This document shows, one piece after another, positions 50,171 through 60,709 of a stretch of 64,000 bases of DNA; positions within the stretch are counted from its first letter, which is position 1; every line of letters begins with the position of its first letter. Source of the DNA: Larimichthys crocea (taxonomy: Eukaryota > Chordata > Actinopteri > Sciaenidae). The position numbers and the translations under genes were made by a program. The notes beneath the pieces were generated by a model. That model worked only from the letters and a program-made list of their open reading frames with translations. It was not told where the DNA came from and made no database searches. The DNA is taken from NCBI RefSeq assembly GCF_000972845.2, contig NC_040029.1, forward strand, positions 1,661,192 to 1,725,191, given 5' to 3'.

Positions 50171-50519
50171 CTAAGATGAAAGATTCCGATCAATAAAGGA
50201 TCTGTAGCAGAAAGAGTGGATAACACGGACACTGTGCATCATTGTATTTGTGTGTTACCTTGTAGAGGAGGTGGCGAGATGACCTCTGTTGGCGTGACAG
50301 CTGTTTCAGACAGAAAACAATGCCATTATCAGATCAGACTGCACAGTCTAAACACATATATACATAAACAGGTTAGACACGAAATGCCTAATTAACTTCC
50401 TCTAGATGACATATGTTGACCGTCAGAGCATGAGAACAAGAACAAAGCAAATAAAAAACAAACATGACAAGCATTGTGGTGCCAATTTTGGTACACAAAT
50501 GTTATGTTGTCTAACATAC

Positions 50520-50778
50520 CTGGTTCAGGTGTCTTGGGTTGGTCTTGAACCTCAGCTGTGTCTTTGGCGAAAAGCTCCCTCAGGCCATGTTCATTTAAAG
50601 TCTTGGTCAGGTCCAGCGGCTCTTTGGAATGAGAGTCTCTCAATAAGATGGTTGTTTCAGAGTTAAACTCACACTTGTCACACACCACCGGCAGCAGCAT
50701 CTCAAGGGGCACTCTGGGATTCACTCGCACCACGGTCTTATGGGACTTATTGTAGTTTATCAACAGACGTACAGACGC
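50520..50778 (-). CDS. cobll1 exon: Cobl domain, second half
   Basis: A 259-base exon (86 codons plus one base) between CTTTGCAG and GTATGT. It encodes the most conserved part of the Cobl domain: KTVVRVNPRVPLEMLLPVVC, DKCEF, and KEPLDLTKTLNEHGLREL. These blocks match vertebrate COBL and COBLL1 (KTVVRVSP, CEKCEF, EPLDLTKSLNDLGLRELYA) closely. The domain has a ubiquitin-like character and lies ahead of the KRAP motifs. Confidence 0.93.
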
Positions 50779-50861
50779 CTGCAAAGAGAGATAAATGTTC
50801 AGTTCTCATTGGTTATGTCTTCCAGTTATGTATACTATGAGAGAAACACTTTTCTTTGTAC

Positions 50862-51063
50862 CTCAGGCATGTACGGCCTCCTTATCTTTTCCTCCACACT
50901 TCTGGGCTTCAGCACGATCTTCTCCGCTTCTAGTGAGCCAATAGGAGAGTTTGGTTTGAAGCCAATGTTGTTCCTGTTGGGCGAAAGAACCTCGACGGTG
51001 TAGTCGGATGGATTCAGGTGGTAGCTTGCACAGAGGGTCACCAGTAAGTCCATCACGGGTTTA
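50862..51063 (-). CDS. cobll1 exon: Cobl domain, first half
   Basis: A 202-base exon. One base completes a Ser codon with the upstream exon (HG-S-KP, as in human TTVHGSKP), followed by 67 codons. It encodes KPVMDLLVTLCASYHLNPSD and FKPNSPIGSLEAEKIVLKP, matching [20 protein letters not shown] and FKPNTPIGMLEVEKVILKP of COBLL1. The intron to the next exon is only 83 bases, typical of compact teleost introns. Confidence 0.93.
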
Positions 51064-51391
51064 CTGTTGGGTTGATTCAAAGAAAGAAAACAAATAAATA
51101 ACCTATGTCTTATTGTAATGTTATCAAGATCATCAGGGTTCTCAGCAAACCATGCAAAAATCTCTCAATGCATACAAAAAAAAGATACAGGAGTTTCTTT
51201 AGGAACAACAGAGATCTGAACATCCAATAGCAGCTGAGACCAAGACCAGGTTAAAGGGGCACTCCAGCCAGATAAAAATCAAGATACCCTGATTTTATCC
51301 CTTGTATGGCTCCAAAAACACTGGATCCTACATTTCGTGTAATGCAGTCTAAACTAGCAGGGACCAGGTCACGGTTTATAATATAACCTAC

Positions 51392-51549
51392 CTTCCATGC
51401 ACTGTGGTGTTCTTCTCCAGCCCCCCTGGCAGAACCACGGACAGACAGTGGTCTCTTTCCAAAGGATTCTCCTGCTCATCCATCACGAGGGACCTTCAAG
51501 GAAACTTTGTCCAGATGTGATGCTGTTTTTCGGAGGTCAGGTGAATTTC
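51392..51549 (-). CDS. cobll1 exon before the Cobl domain
   Basis: Acceptor CTCTCTCAG, donor GTAGGT. The 3' 92 bases encode MDEQENPLER...LSVVLPGGLEKNTTVHG, parallel to MEQKEN...LSVVLPGD of human COBLL1. Upstream of that Met (codon at 51481-51483) the same frame has a TGA, so as written translation would start here. However, the 5' part is open in another frame that joins the donor at 53095 in phase. A single extra base near 51484 (absent from copy 1) would explain the switch. I think the exon is coding throughout and the extra base is a sequence error. Confidence 0.8.
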
Positions 51550-52094
51550 CTGAGAGAGAAGAAATATTTCAGTAGTTATATTTAAGAGTGATGCCACACC
51601 TCACCCGATGAGCGACGTCTTACAACTGCTTGAAACATTTCAAATATGAGATCTGAAGGCTTGGCTTTAACTCGCATTGGGTTATTCACTGACTCAATTA
51701 ATTGTCTTGAGAATTCACCTGAGACAAAAGGTAAGTCAAGTCAACTTTACTGTCAATGCTGCCATATGTACAGGACATACAGAGAACTGAAATAGCGTTT
51801 CCCTCGTATCCCTGGGTGCAAACGGCAAAAGACACGAACAAAAAATATAATATTTCTTAGAAAGTTTCTAAGAAAAATATGGCAAATCTAAAAAGATAAA
51901 GTAATGTATGTCCAACTAGCAGTTCAAAAAATTCAAATATATTGAAGAAAAACAGCTGATATTCATTTCCAATCTGAAAATAGTTTAATTTTCTCAATCA
52001 CATCAAGGGTTACCTGAATAGCCTCTTCCTCAGTGGTGACACATCACAGTCCAAATCCAACAAAACTACTTCCACATGAAAACAAACTCTCAAA

Positions 52095-52335
52095 GCGTCC
52101 TTCAAACCTGAATCATGAGCACTAATATGAACGTTTGCAGCTCCTTCCAACACCAACCGACCCCCCCCCCTCCAGGAATTCACCCACCCTCTGTCTCCAC
52201 CTTTGAGCCCCAGCGTGGTTCTTGAACGTCACACAGGAACAGGCTCTTTAAACAGTTTGATTAAAGTCAACGCCCTCGAGGCGCTCGGCGGAGCGTGACG
52301 ACAACACAACGCAGCTGCGCGTGTCTGTTCATCAA
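52095..52335. promoter_or_regulatory. Small CpG-rich block in the first cobll1 intron
   Basis: The segment 52,265-52,325 has a dense run of CpG (CTCGAGGCGCTCGGCGGAGC) in otherwise AT-rich DNA and is also present in copy 1 (about 38,105-38,165). It is followed by (TA)n arrays. An internal promoter or enhancer is possible; there is no direct evidence. Confidence 0.3.
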
Positions 52336-52354
52336 CAAAACCCACACGATGCCC

Positions 52355-52502
52355 TTACGATAGATATATATATATATCTATATATATATATATATATATC
52401 GGATAGATATGTTTTTTGTTTCAATGTTAAACATTTTTTGCACATTTTTTTCTATATATATTAAGTGTATAATTGTATATATATACAACAACAATTATCA
52501 AC

Positions 52503-52549
<47 letters not shown>

Positions 52550-52585
52550 CCCACAACAAAAATTATCCAAATTCCCTATATATAT
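52355..52585. repeat. AT-rich (TA)n cluster, copy 2
   Basis: Several TA tracts of 8-40 bases separated by short AT-rich spacers. Tract lengths differ from the copy 1 cluster, as expected of unstable repeats. Confidence 0.85.
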
Positions 52586-53094
52586 ATATTGAATTTTGAT
52601 AATTGTTTATTTGCATATGTTTAAAAAAATAGCTACATATAAAAATAATACAGTCGATTTTTTTCGTTAAAAATTAAAGCCACATTATTTATTTAGCTGT
52701 TAATTGACTCATACACGTATTCATGTATGTATACTGATAAATTATAACGTTTGTGTATTTATTTCTATTATTATTCCTGCTCAATACAAGTATTACAGTA
52801 AGCTGAATATAAATAAAGCCAAATAAAAGTGCTATTTTTCTGTATGCTGTAGAGTTAATATGCATTAGATTAATACTACAACCATACAATAAACAGTCAT
52901 CTTTATCAACAATATCTTAGTGACTCATACAGGACATGGTCCATCCAGCCCGTCTGTCTTCAGCCAAATAAGCTTACACTGTTTCTTGAGTAAGAGGGAT
53001 TAGTGCTTTAAAAAGCCTGCGTCCTTCCATGCTCAAACATTTACAATCCATTCATTAATTACACAAGCATCCATAGATTATTTTTTACACTTAC

Positions 53095-53193
53095 CCGTGT
53101 CCACAGATTCTTCCCATTCTGCTTCAGCTTTCTTCTCTGTGTTATGAAGTTGTAGGAGGAGAGAGGTTGAAGCACAGAGAGGTTCTCCTTCCC
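53095..53193 (-). CDS. Likely N-terminal cobll1 exon
   Basis: On the minus strand a stretch encoding EKKAEAEWEESVDT ends at the canonical donor GTAAGTG and leaves one base, which fits the 5' reading frame of the next exon at 51549. The acceptor side is weak (GGGATTACAG or GTTAAACAG, both with poor pyrimidine tracts), so the 5' boundary is approximate. No ATG lies in the open part, so a further upstream exon is needed. Human COBLL1 has a short acidic Ser/Val segment at this position but similarity is slight. Confidence 0.5.
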
Positions 53194-53199
53194 CTGTAA

Positions 53200-56100
53200 T
53201 CCCTGTTTAACAGACTGACCTACCACACCTACAGGCCCTGCCCAGTCATGTGACAGTACTTTGCATGTCTATATGTGTGTGTGTGTGTGTATGGGAGGTG
53301 TTGGTTTTGGTGGTGGTGCACATGGGCATGCATGTTGTAACCTGGGGAACCAGTCGGCTGTGTGAAAGCTCTTCCCCAACCACATCAATGTTAAAAGAGT
53401 ATAGCACTAAAAGGGCCTCTAATCCACATTAGCTACTGATCCCCTGTAGCTCTGAATTATACAATAGTCCATCATACTGTACAGCATGCAGACACACTGA
53501 GCTTAATCCCCTTTTCTAATGCTCCGGGGTCAATTCAATACAAAAACATATTATCCCCACAGAAAACTGGCTTAACTAAAATGATGTTACATTAAAGATT
53601 AAAGTAATTTCAGCACAACTTTGGGGAGAAATCCATCAAACAGGTAGAAATACCAATATCTCCCCTGACAGTAGGTCAGAATTAATATTAGGTTTCAGTT
53701 TTAGCATGAGTCTGTGTTTGCTCCGCTGGAAAAACCCACTCTCTCACACCTGCTGAGCCATCTCTGTCGCTGCTTCTCTCTTTCTCCACTTCCTCGTGTA
53801 AACTCAGCTGAATGAAACGAGTTCATGTCGGTCCTCTGTGGGCTGTTAAGGTCTTCTGGGTATCGTAGTAAATCGCTGGCTGAGAAGAAGCACTTGAGGC
53901 AAGTTGAGGGAGTAGTGCAGACCAAAAATAACTCCTGGAATGGGTTAAAGGTCCAGTGTGTCATATTTAGATGGCTGTATTTATAGAATATGACAAAAAT
54001 TGAATATAATATAGACAACCATGTTTTCCATGAGTGTATAATCACCTGAAAATAAGAATTGTTATGTTTGTTACATTAGAATGAGCTTTTTATATATACA
54101 GACACGAGGGGTCCTCTTCTTTGGAGGCCGCCATATTGAACCACCATGTTTCTACAGGAGCCCAGAACAGACAAACTAAACGCTGGCTCTAAACAGGGCC
54201 TTTTGCGTTGTTTGTGCATTTCCTGCCCATTGCATATTCTAAGTAAGGCTTTCTGCTTTTTCTTTTGTGGATACATTTTCCTTTATAATGAATTATGGAT
54301 TATGTCTTGTTGGCAACTTGTAGACATACAACCTCTGACAAGCGGTCACGAGTAAACATAGCTTTATTTTAAGGGGGCAGGAACCATTGCATTAAACATC
54401 ACAGATTGGAAAAATGAAAAAAAAAAAAACATCTTAGGCAACAATGACAGTTATTATGCAAAATATTTCTTGTTGAAACACCATTAAAGGACATTTACCA
54501 AACCTATTTTTTCCAAAGTTTCCAGCATTTCAGTTTCATATGCTCTGGGTGTTTGTATTTTTAGCCACGCAAGCATCATATTTAGCACCACCATTATGTT
54601 ACATCTTCAGTTATGACCAATTTTATGACCAAATGACATAATTTTAGATTAATCAGCACTGATGACAGCCTTATTTTTGCATTCTGTATTTTAAGGCTCC
54701 AAAACATAGCAACAGGGAAAAGGCATTAAAATACTTTGGTAATCTACTTTGTACTTGTGTTTTTATAGATCTAGTACTGTAGATAGGGCAGAGTAATTAT
54801 AGCACCGTTATTTACCCACAGCTTTGATTTAAAGAAGGATTTCCTGGCTTTTATATTCCTAAATAAAATTTGCGATTAGTCAAGCCTTCCTTGAAGAGAT
54901 CATGTTTTGTAACACGCTAATGAATTACAGAAACTCATTAACGTGAGCTGCTGTGGTACCACACAAAGCCCCTGATTCATCTATATACAGTTGGATGAGC
55001 AGTAACATGCAGTTAGGTGGGAGTTTTAATCAAATTAGGCGCAGGGAACACATGTCCACACTGACTGTAATCTTGTAATCTCATTGTGAAGTCTGTCAGT
55101 GGAGTCTCAGTGGGCCTCTACAGTAGCTGGCTGCAGTAAACAGATCACAGTGTGACTGTCTTCTTTAATGAACTTCGTTTGATGACTAAGAGACAAACAG
55201 AAAAGCCTGTTAGTCACACCATCCAGTCTGTCTTTCTCTATTGTGTCGTGAAGTGGAAGAAAGCTTTCGCTCCACTGTGAGATAAACAGGTAGAAGGTGT
55301 TAAACTGCAAGTTTGTTTTCATCTCGCCGTCTTCAATGCATCCACTTAAGGACAGGGATAGCTAGAGGAGCTCAGGCCTGTAGCTTCATTTCCATCCTGG
55401 ACTTGCTATAAGGGATGAAATAAGTGGTGAGATACTGACATGCTCTATTTTTCCTGTCAAAGGAAATCATAATAGCAAACACGATGAATTCATTTCCCCG
55501 TGTCGGGCTCGTGTAAACTCGTTCTTGAATAGATTCATGTAAACTCAGGAAGAGCAGAAGAGAATGCGTACAGCCGGATCCATGTTGTTGTTCAGTCTGA
55601 GCATTTATAGAAAGTGAGTACACATATGCCAGGCCATCTGTGTGAGACATGAACTCACTGAACTGCCTTTGTTTTCACCATTTTCTGGATTCACTGTATA
55701 AAAGCATCGAAACAGGAGCCCAGCCAGAAACAGGAGGCTAAGCTGGAGTGTTTACAAAGCGACAAACTAACCCACTGAAGGAAACCTCCTTTCGACATGC
55801 CACGAGCTAATTCTGACATCCTGCTGTTGGAAACGTGGTCTTCCAAATTCATCACTCTGCTTCTAATGAAACCTGCAGCAAAGTCACAGAGCTATGCCAA
55901 GAAAGACGAGTGTGAACTCAGGTTTGGAAACACAGTTCACACCAGGGAAACTCTCTCTCTACATATATATGGGAGCTCTCCATGTGTTCTTAGCACCGTT
56001 TCATATCTGTAAACCATAAATACGTGTTCAAGTGATGAACTTAAATCACATTATCTCTGAGCTGAGATGCTCATGCAGTCTGATTCATATGATTTGGGTC

Positions 56101-57180
56101 ACATGATTGCTATTATATGGTTAAAGTATAGTATGCTCAGATTTATTCATACAGCGATACTTCATTTGCTCATTGTTACTTGTTGTTAGGCTGCTTTGGA
56201 GACTTGATTGTTATAGAAAATATGATTATGAGTGGAATTCACAGCTGGAATCAAAAGCAGAGGTTTGATTTCTACAAAAACAGTGAATGCTAATTAATTA
56301 GTTCATACACCACAGATCACATTATAATGAAAACGGTCTTTAAGATCAAGAACACGATTCAAAAACACTTATTTGTATTGATATTTAATGCCACTGATGG
56401 AGAACTTGACTGATAACACTCTAAATAAGACAATAAATCTAAATAAAGAAGGCAAAGTGAAAAGTAAAAAAAAAAACAGTCTTTTCCAGCTTTAGCTGTC
56501 AATTGTAAGCAACATTTTATCCGATTCATAAAATGACACATTATGACCTGTGAAGCAGTGCATGCATTTAAATATCTTTTCCTTCACCTGTGTGTTGGTG
56601 GGTTTATTTGTCCCGAATTTTGCCTCTTATGCTGTGCTCCTCTAATAACAATAATAATAATAATAATAATCATATAAAGTTTGTAAAAAAAATTGTTATG
56701 TTCACACATGTGAAACTGTGTACAGTAGAGTGACATGCAACGTGGAGCTGAAGGGGTGTGTCTGCCTCGGCTGACTGTGACACCGTGGGGAATGCCAGAC
56801 ATTCTGATTAGGGGGGCAAAAAAAAAAGGTCATTAGAAGATGCTGTGAGCACACAGGGAGTGACAAAAACTGGATTTTTGAAAAGTCACCCCATCCTATC
56901 TGTGGAAATTATAACTTTGGCTGTAGAAACCTGGTGCAATAAAAGGATAAACAATCTGAACGGCCAAAACAGGAAACCATGCTGCAGCGGTTATAGATAG
57001 ATAATCCATAGATAGGATGAGACACAGGTGTGTTATGTTGCACATGTTGAAGTGAAACTGCTGCACCCAGACAGCTGAGGGGTGTGTCCACCCCTGCTCA
57101 CTGTGGCTTTGGAGCTCACACACAGTAAGTAAATTCATAATAAGCATCCATTATAGTGTATAAGTTTATATTAGTGACTG
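53200..57180. other. Copy 2: non-coding region upstream of cobll1
   Basis: Holds a GT tract (about 53,276-53,290), the MITE-like repeat and an (AAT)n tract (about 56,648-56,670). No further cobll1 exon and no slc38a11 exon was recognised. Open frames here do not persist in copy 1. Confidence 0.55.
53946..54220 (-). mobile_element. MITE-like repeat, copy 2 version
   Basis: It starts AAAGGTCCAGTGTGT and, read on the minus strand, contains GTAGAAACATGGTGGTTCAA and ATGGCGG, matching the element at 20.7 kb (GTAGAAACACGGTGGTTCAA, ATGGCGG). The copies at 20.3 and 53.9 kb show opposite ends of the family, both beginning AAAGGnnnAGTGTGT, which implies terminal inverted repeats. Confidence 0.7.
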
Positions 57181-57241
57181 TATATACATTTTCTGTGCAC
57201 CCTTTTCCAACAGTTTCACAATAGCTCAGTTTTCTGACTAC

Positions 57242-57880
57242 TAGTGATGTGTCGGTCGCGGACGATCCGGTTCTAAGAGCCGGCTCCTCGTTGGGAGCCG
57301 ATTTAGGGAGCCGTTTTTTTTTTCACTTCAGTGCCTCACTGTCTCCTTCCCCTGACACTCTCCCTCATGCCATGCCTGTTCTCACACATCTTGACCAATC
57401 ACGTTCGGCTTTCAATTAAAAAAGTAGAGGAAAAAAAAAACTAGTGGGGGAAAAAACTTTTTTGTTTGAAAGCTGCACGTAATTGGTATAGCAGGGGTGA
57501 CAGACACACACGCACACAGCGGTCGCGGAGGACAAACATGACAGGAGGGAGACGAGAGACATTATTTATTACATTATTGCGTTATTTTGGGCGATAAATT
57601 AATTAAATAGTTAGTACGTTTTATTTATATAGCACATTTTTACACCGCATGCACTGACCAAAGTGCTTTACAATTTCAAAAATAAAATAAAATATAATAA
57701 CATTTAAAAATATAAAATAATAATAACAGCAATAATAATAAATAAAAATATAATAATAATTAAATAATAAACCAATTAATAAAATGTGAGGAGTCGTTTG
57801 GGAGCCGAAAGAGCCGGCTCCTTAAAGTATGCAGAGCCAAAAGAACCGGCTCTCCAAAAAGAGCCGAATTCCCATCACTA
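57242..57880. mobile_element. Non-autonomous hAT-type element, 639 bp, with nested insertion
   Basis: The ends read TAGTGATG and, reverse-complemented, TAGTGATGGGAATTCGGCTC. The flanks CTGACTAC (57234-57241) and CAGACTAC (57881-57888) agree at 7 of 8 positions, consistent with an 8-base hAT target duplication. Subterminal regions are packed with GAGCCGGCTC palindromes, typical of a large family of fish hAT MITEs. Inside, from about 57,612, a TTTATTTATATAGCACATTT and CAAAGTGCTTTACAAT segment with an AAT-rich tail looks like a retroposon 3' end inserted into the element. Confidence 0.75.
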
Positions 57881-58290
57881 CAGACTACAGAAAAAAAATA
57901 ACTTTATTCCCCGACTGCAAATGTTATGTAAACGCGTTTATACTGTGTAGTGTAGTTCCACCGCGTGTCCAGCAGATGCCGCCAATCCACAACAAACCTG
58001 CAGAGGGAGCGCCGACGTCTGCCTGCAACCCCCACAATGTGGTCTCCACGTGAGGCGAGCACCGCCCAGCTTCCTGACACCTCCATCTCCACCTCCATGT
58101 CAGCAAATAAAATAAATAAATAAATCATTAGCAGTCTATAAATTTCACTTTTCATGTCACTACATCAAATCTGGAGCCTCTGACGTCAGCAAAATATCAG
58201 TGACTAAAGATGAGGTGTGAGTGTACTGTCATCAATAAAGACTATATTTAATATATAAAACATACAGCAGGATTTCTGTGCTGTCAGTAC

Positions 58291-58295
58291 AATAC

Positions 58296-58351
<56 letters not shown>
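58291..58351. repeat. (AAT)n microsatellite
   Basis: About 19 AAT/ATA units without interruption apart from the first. Confidence 0.9.
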
Positions 58352-58353
<2 letters not shown>

Positions 58354-58559
58354 CTTGAGTTTGTTTCATATATAAGCTTTAAAAAAAGTATTCTATCTGA
58401 TAGTAAACATGGGTCCATGAGAGATGAGGCAACTTTTAAATGCAACCGAATGAGAACTGTCACAACCTTAATTATTGGCTGGCAATATTCAACATGAGCT
58501 ATGAATTGTGCTTTGGTTCCCTGGCATTTGTTTCGCTCACTAACAACAGGTTGCTTCCC

Positions 58560-58858
58560 CTGTGGCTCTGACACTCGCTGTACGTTCAGGCCATCTTGCG
58601 ACAGTCACATTCATTCCCAGCCTGCGATGCCCAACCAACCGGAAGCGCGGATTGATTTCTCCACGGAAAGCAAGGGCGGCTAAAAAAAAAAAAGAAAAAA
58701 AAAATCAAAGAAGCGCTTATTAAATAATAATCCGTCACAAAAAAAAGGGAGATTATAAACCTCACACTTGACGAGACATCCGCTTAAATCAAGGATTATT
58801 CTTTCGGGGATATGGGATCTACCTTCAGGGTCCTCACCTGCTGGGCACCGTAATGGTG
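58560..58858 (+). promoter_or_regulatory. Candidate 5' untranslated exon of the sodium channel gene
   Basis: Moderately GC-rich sequence ends in GGGCACCGTAATGGTG followed by the good donor GTGAGT. It lies 4.5 kb upstream of the first coding exon on the same strand. Sodium channel genes of this group have untranslated first exons, so this is plausible. There is no transcript evidence. Confidence 0.25.
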
Positions 58859-59635
58859 GTGAGTATTCAGATCTTTGGAGAAGCTTCTCTCAGCCTTTTA
58901 TTTATTTATTTTTGACATGACAGCTTACTTCCATTGAACTTTCATATATTTGATAAGACAACACAGACGAAAAGCATGTTGGACGTCTTACGTGTGAAAT
59001 GGACGCGGCGGATGGATTTTATTTGATTTTATTCGCGTTTTGTTTGATTTCTCTCGCTAATTGCGCGCGTGACAGGCCTCTACAGCCACGCGACATTTTA
59101 ACGGTTTTTCTCACTAAATTTTTTTTATTTATTTTTTTAAATCACGCACTTCATTTAGTATTCACTTCACACGGGCTGACATTTCACTAATTGTGTTTTT
59201 TTTAAATGACTTATTTGTAAATTACCTATGTTTCCATTCATTTTTAATAATATATAGGAAAATAACGTCGTGGTAAATATAAGCAACCCCCCCCCCTTAA
59301 GGCGACGTGCTGAGAGGGGAATAGCCCCACAGGCTTATTTATAACATGTGATTCAAGAGGTTTAGTGTAAAGGTGGAAAAAAAACAACAACAAAGGTCTT
59401 TATTTCTATTTTGGGTGCTCTCTGTGATTACTGAGCAATAGACACATCTGGAAAGGACACGCCCAGACTCATTTAGACTCATTCATGCCAGGGCTGAAGC
59501 AAAAAAAAAAAATACACATTACATATTGCAAATTTAATTGCAAAGCATTTGCGTCAGTGTTTTATGGTGTAATATAGTATATAGGGGTGTGGAAGGAGAT
59601 GTTAGCCCTCCTGGTTAAGCTTGAAGACATTACAA

Positions 59636-59691
59636 CCCGCGGTTCAAGGACCCTAAAGTGGAACCCCGGACCCTAGTTTGGGCACCGCTGG
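59636..59691. mobile_element. Fragment of a hAT-type terminus
   Basis: The end reads, reverse-complemented, CAGCGGTGCCCAAACTAGGG, resembling the termini of hAT MITEs such as the one at 20292. No left end or target duplication was found. Confidence 0.35.
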
Positions 59692-60060
59692 TTGATGGGC
59701 GGCTGCTGCCGCCGCCAGAGCGATTGAAAGCCGCCAGCTCGGTCGTCAGCTCACCGGTGTGTGTGTACGTCTTTCTTGTTTTATATATATATATATATAT
59801 ATTAAATACTTATTTGGGTGGTGTCGTGCTGCTTGGTGGCGTATCTGAAAGGTGGGGGAGGAAGACATGACGGATAACTCGACGAGCTCTCGTCGGTGGG
59901 TAGAAGTGGAGACGACGCGGAGACATCATCACCATCATCAGCATCAACATGGCGACAGCTGCCCCCTCGGCTCGTTTTAAAACCGCGAACAATTAAGGTA
60001 CCGTCTGACACCCGTCGACTCTTTTATTTCTCCTTACCTAATTAGCGATTCGAGCTGTTT
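59690..60060. promoter_or_regulatory. CpG-rich block, candidate promoter
   Basis: CpG dinucleotides are many times denser here than in the surrounding DNA, with blocks such as GCTGCTGCCGCCGCCAGAGC and GACGAGCTCTCGTCGG. It sits between the 5' end of cobll1 (minus strand) and the sodium channel coding start (plus strand), so it could serve either gene or both. A TA tract (about 59,782-59,801) interrupts it. Open frames on both strands are short. Confidence 0.45.
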
Positions 60061-60380
60061 CCATTCACACACTGTCACGTCGGCGTTTATTTGTGGTTCT
60101 GAGTTTGTTAAAAATCAATGCAGCTGCCCTAAAAATCAAATATAAAGAAATGAGAGACGTCCTCGAAGTGCTTTAAGGTCACAATAAGGTAATAATGCTA
60201 TAAGTTAAACCCCATTTCAAAACGTCTCAGGTAACAGGTAGCTTTTATTTATTTCCTCACCCCTTTTGACACCGTGTCTGCAGAGAAAATGTGTGCGATT
60301 CACCTGAAGAACACTCCGTGTTTTGTGTTGATTAACAAAATGTCTGATACTTTAAGGGAGGTTTGGTTTGGTCCCTTAGC

Positions 60381-60699
60381 TACGGTGGCCCTAAAGTGCA
60401 AAACACAACAGCAAATCAAAAAACACAACAGCAAATTCAGAAAGTTAACAGCGCTCATGTTTTGAAAACATCTAAACCATGTCCTTCCAGTTCAAAGGAC
60501 GGACCACCAGTCCAATCAGCGACGATTCATGTCGTCCGAGGGTACCTACCTTTTCCGTTTTGAATTTGCTGTTGTGTTTTTTGATTTGCTATTGTGTTTT
60601 TTGATTTGCTATTGTGTTTTTGAATTTGCTATTGTGTTTTATGATTTGCCATTGTGTTTTTGAATTTGCTGTTGTGTTTTGCACTTCAGGGCCACCGTA
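60381..60699. mobile_element. Palindromic MITE with subterminal repeats, 319 bp
   Basis: The ends are TACGGTGGCCCTAAAGTGCA and its near-exact inverse (one mismatch over the first 30 bases), flanked by the identical 6-base direct repeat CTTAGC (60375-60380 and 60700-60705). The inverted arms are made of tandem units of about 19-21 bases: two copies of AACACAACAGCAAAT on the left and six TTTGAATTTGCTGTTGTG-like units on the right. No coding capacity. The six-base target duplication does not fit hAT, piggyBac, Harbinger or mariner. Confidence 0.8.
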
Positions 60700-60709
60700 C
60701 TTAGCACCA

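Larger units (their letters stand above)
43457..57180. repeat. Second copy of the 14-kb tandem duplicated segment
   Basis: Collinear with 28998/29042-43300. This copy has the intact cobll1 exons with matching phases and canonical splice sites. It also carries features missing from copy 1: perfect 43-bp (43861-43946) and 44-bp (48025-48112) tandem doublets, and an uninterrupted (CAG)8 at 48613-48636 where copy 1 has an interrupted, shorter tract. Confidence 0.9.
57890..59635. other. Non-coding region with possible untranslated exon
   Basis: Contains (AAT)n at 58291-58351 and A/T-rich runs. A candidate plus-strand 5' untranslated exon ends at the donor GTGAGT (58859). No protein-coding exon seen. 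Confidence 0.5.
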
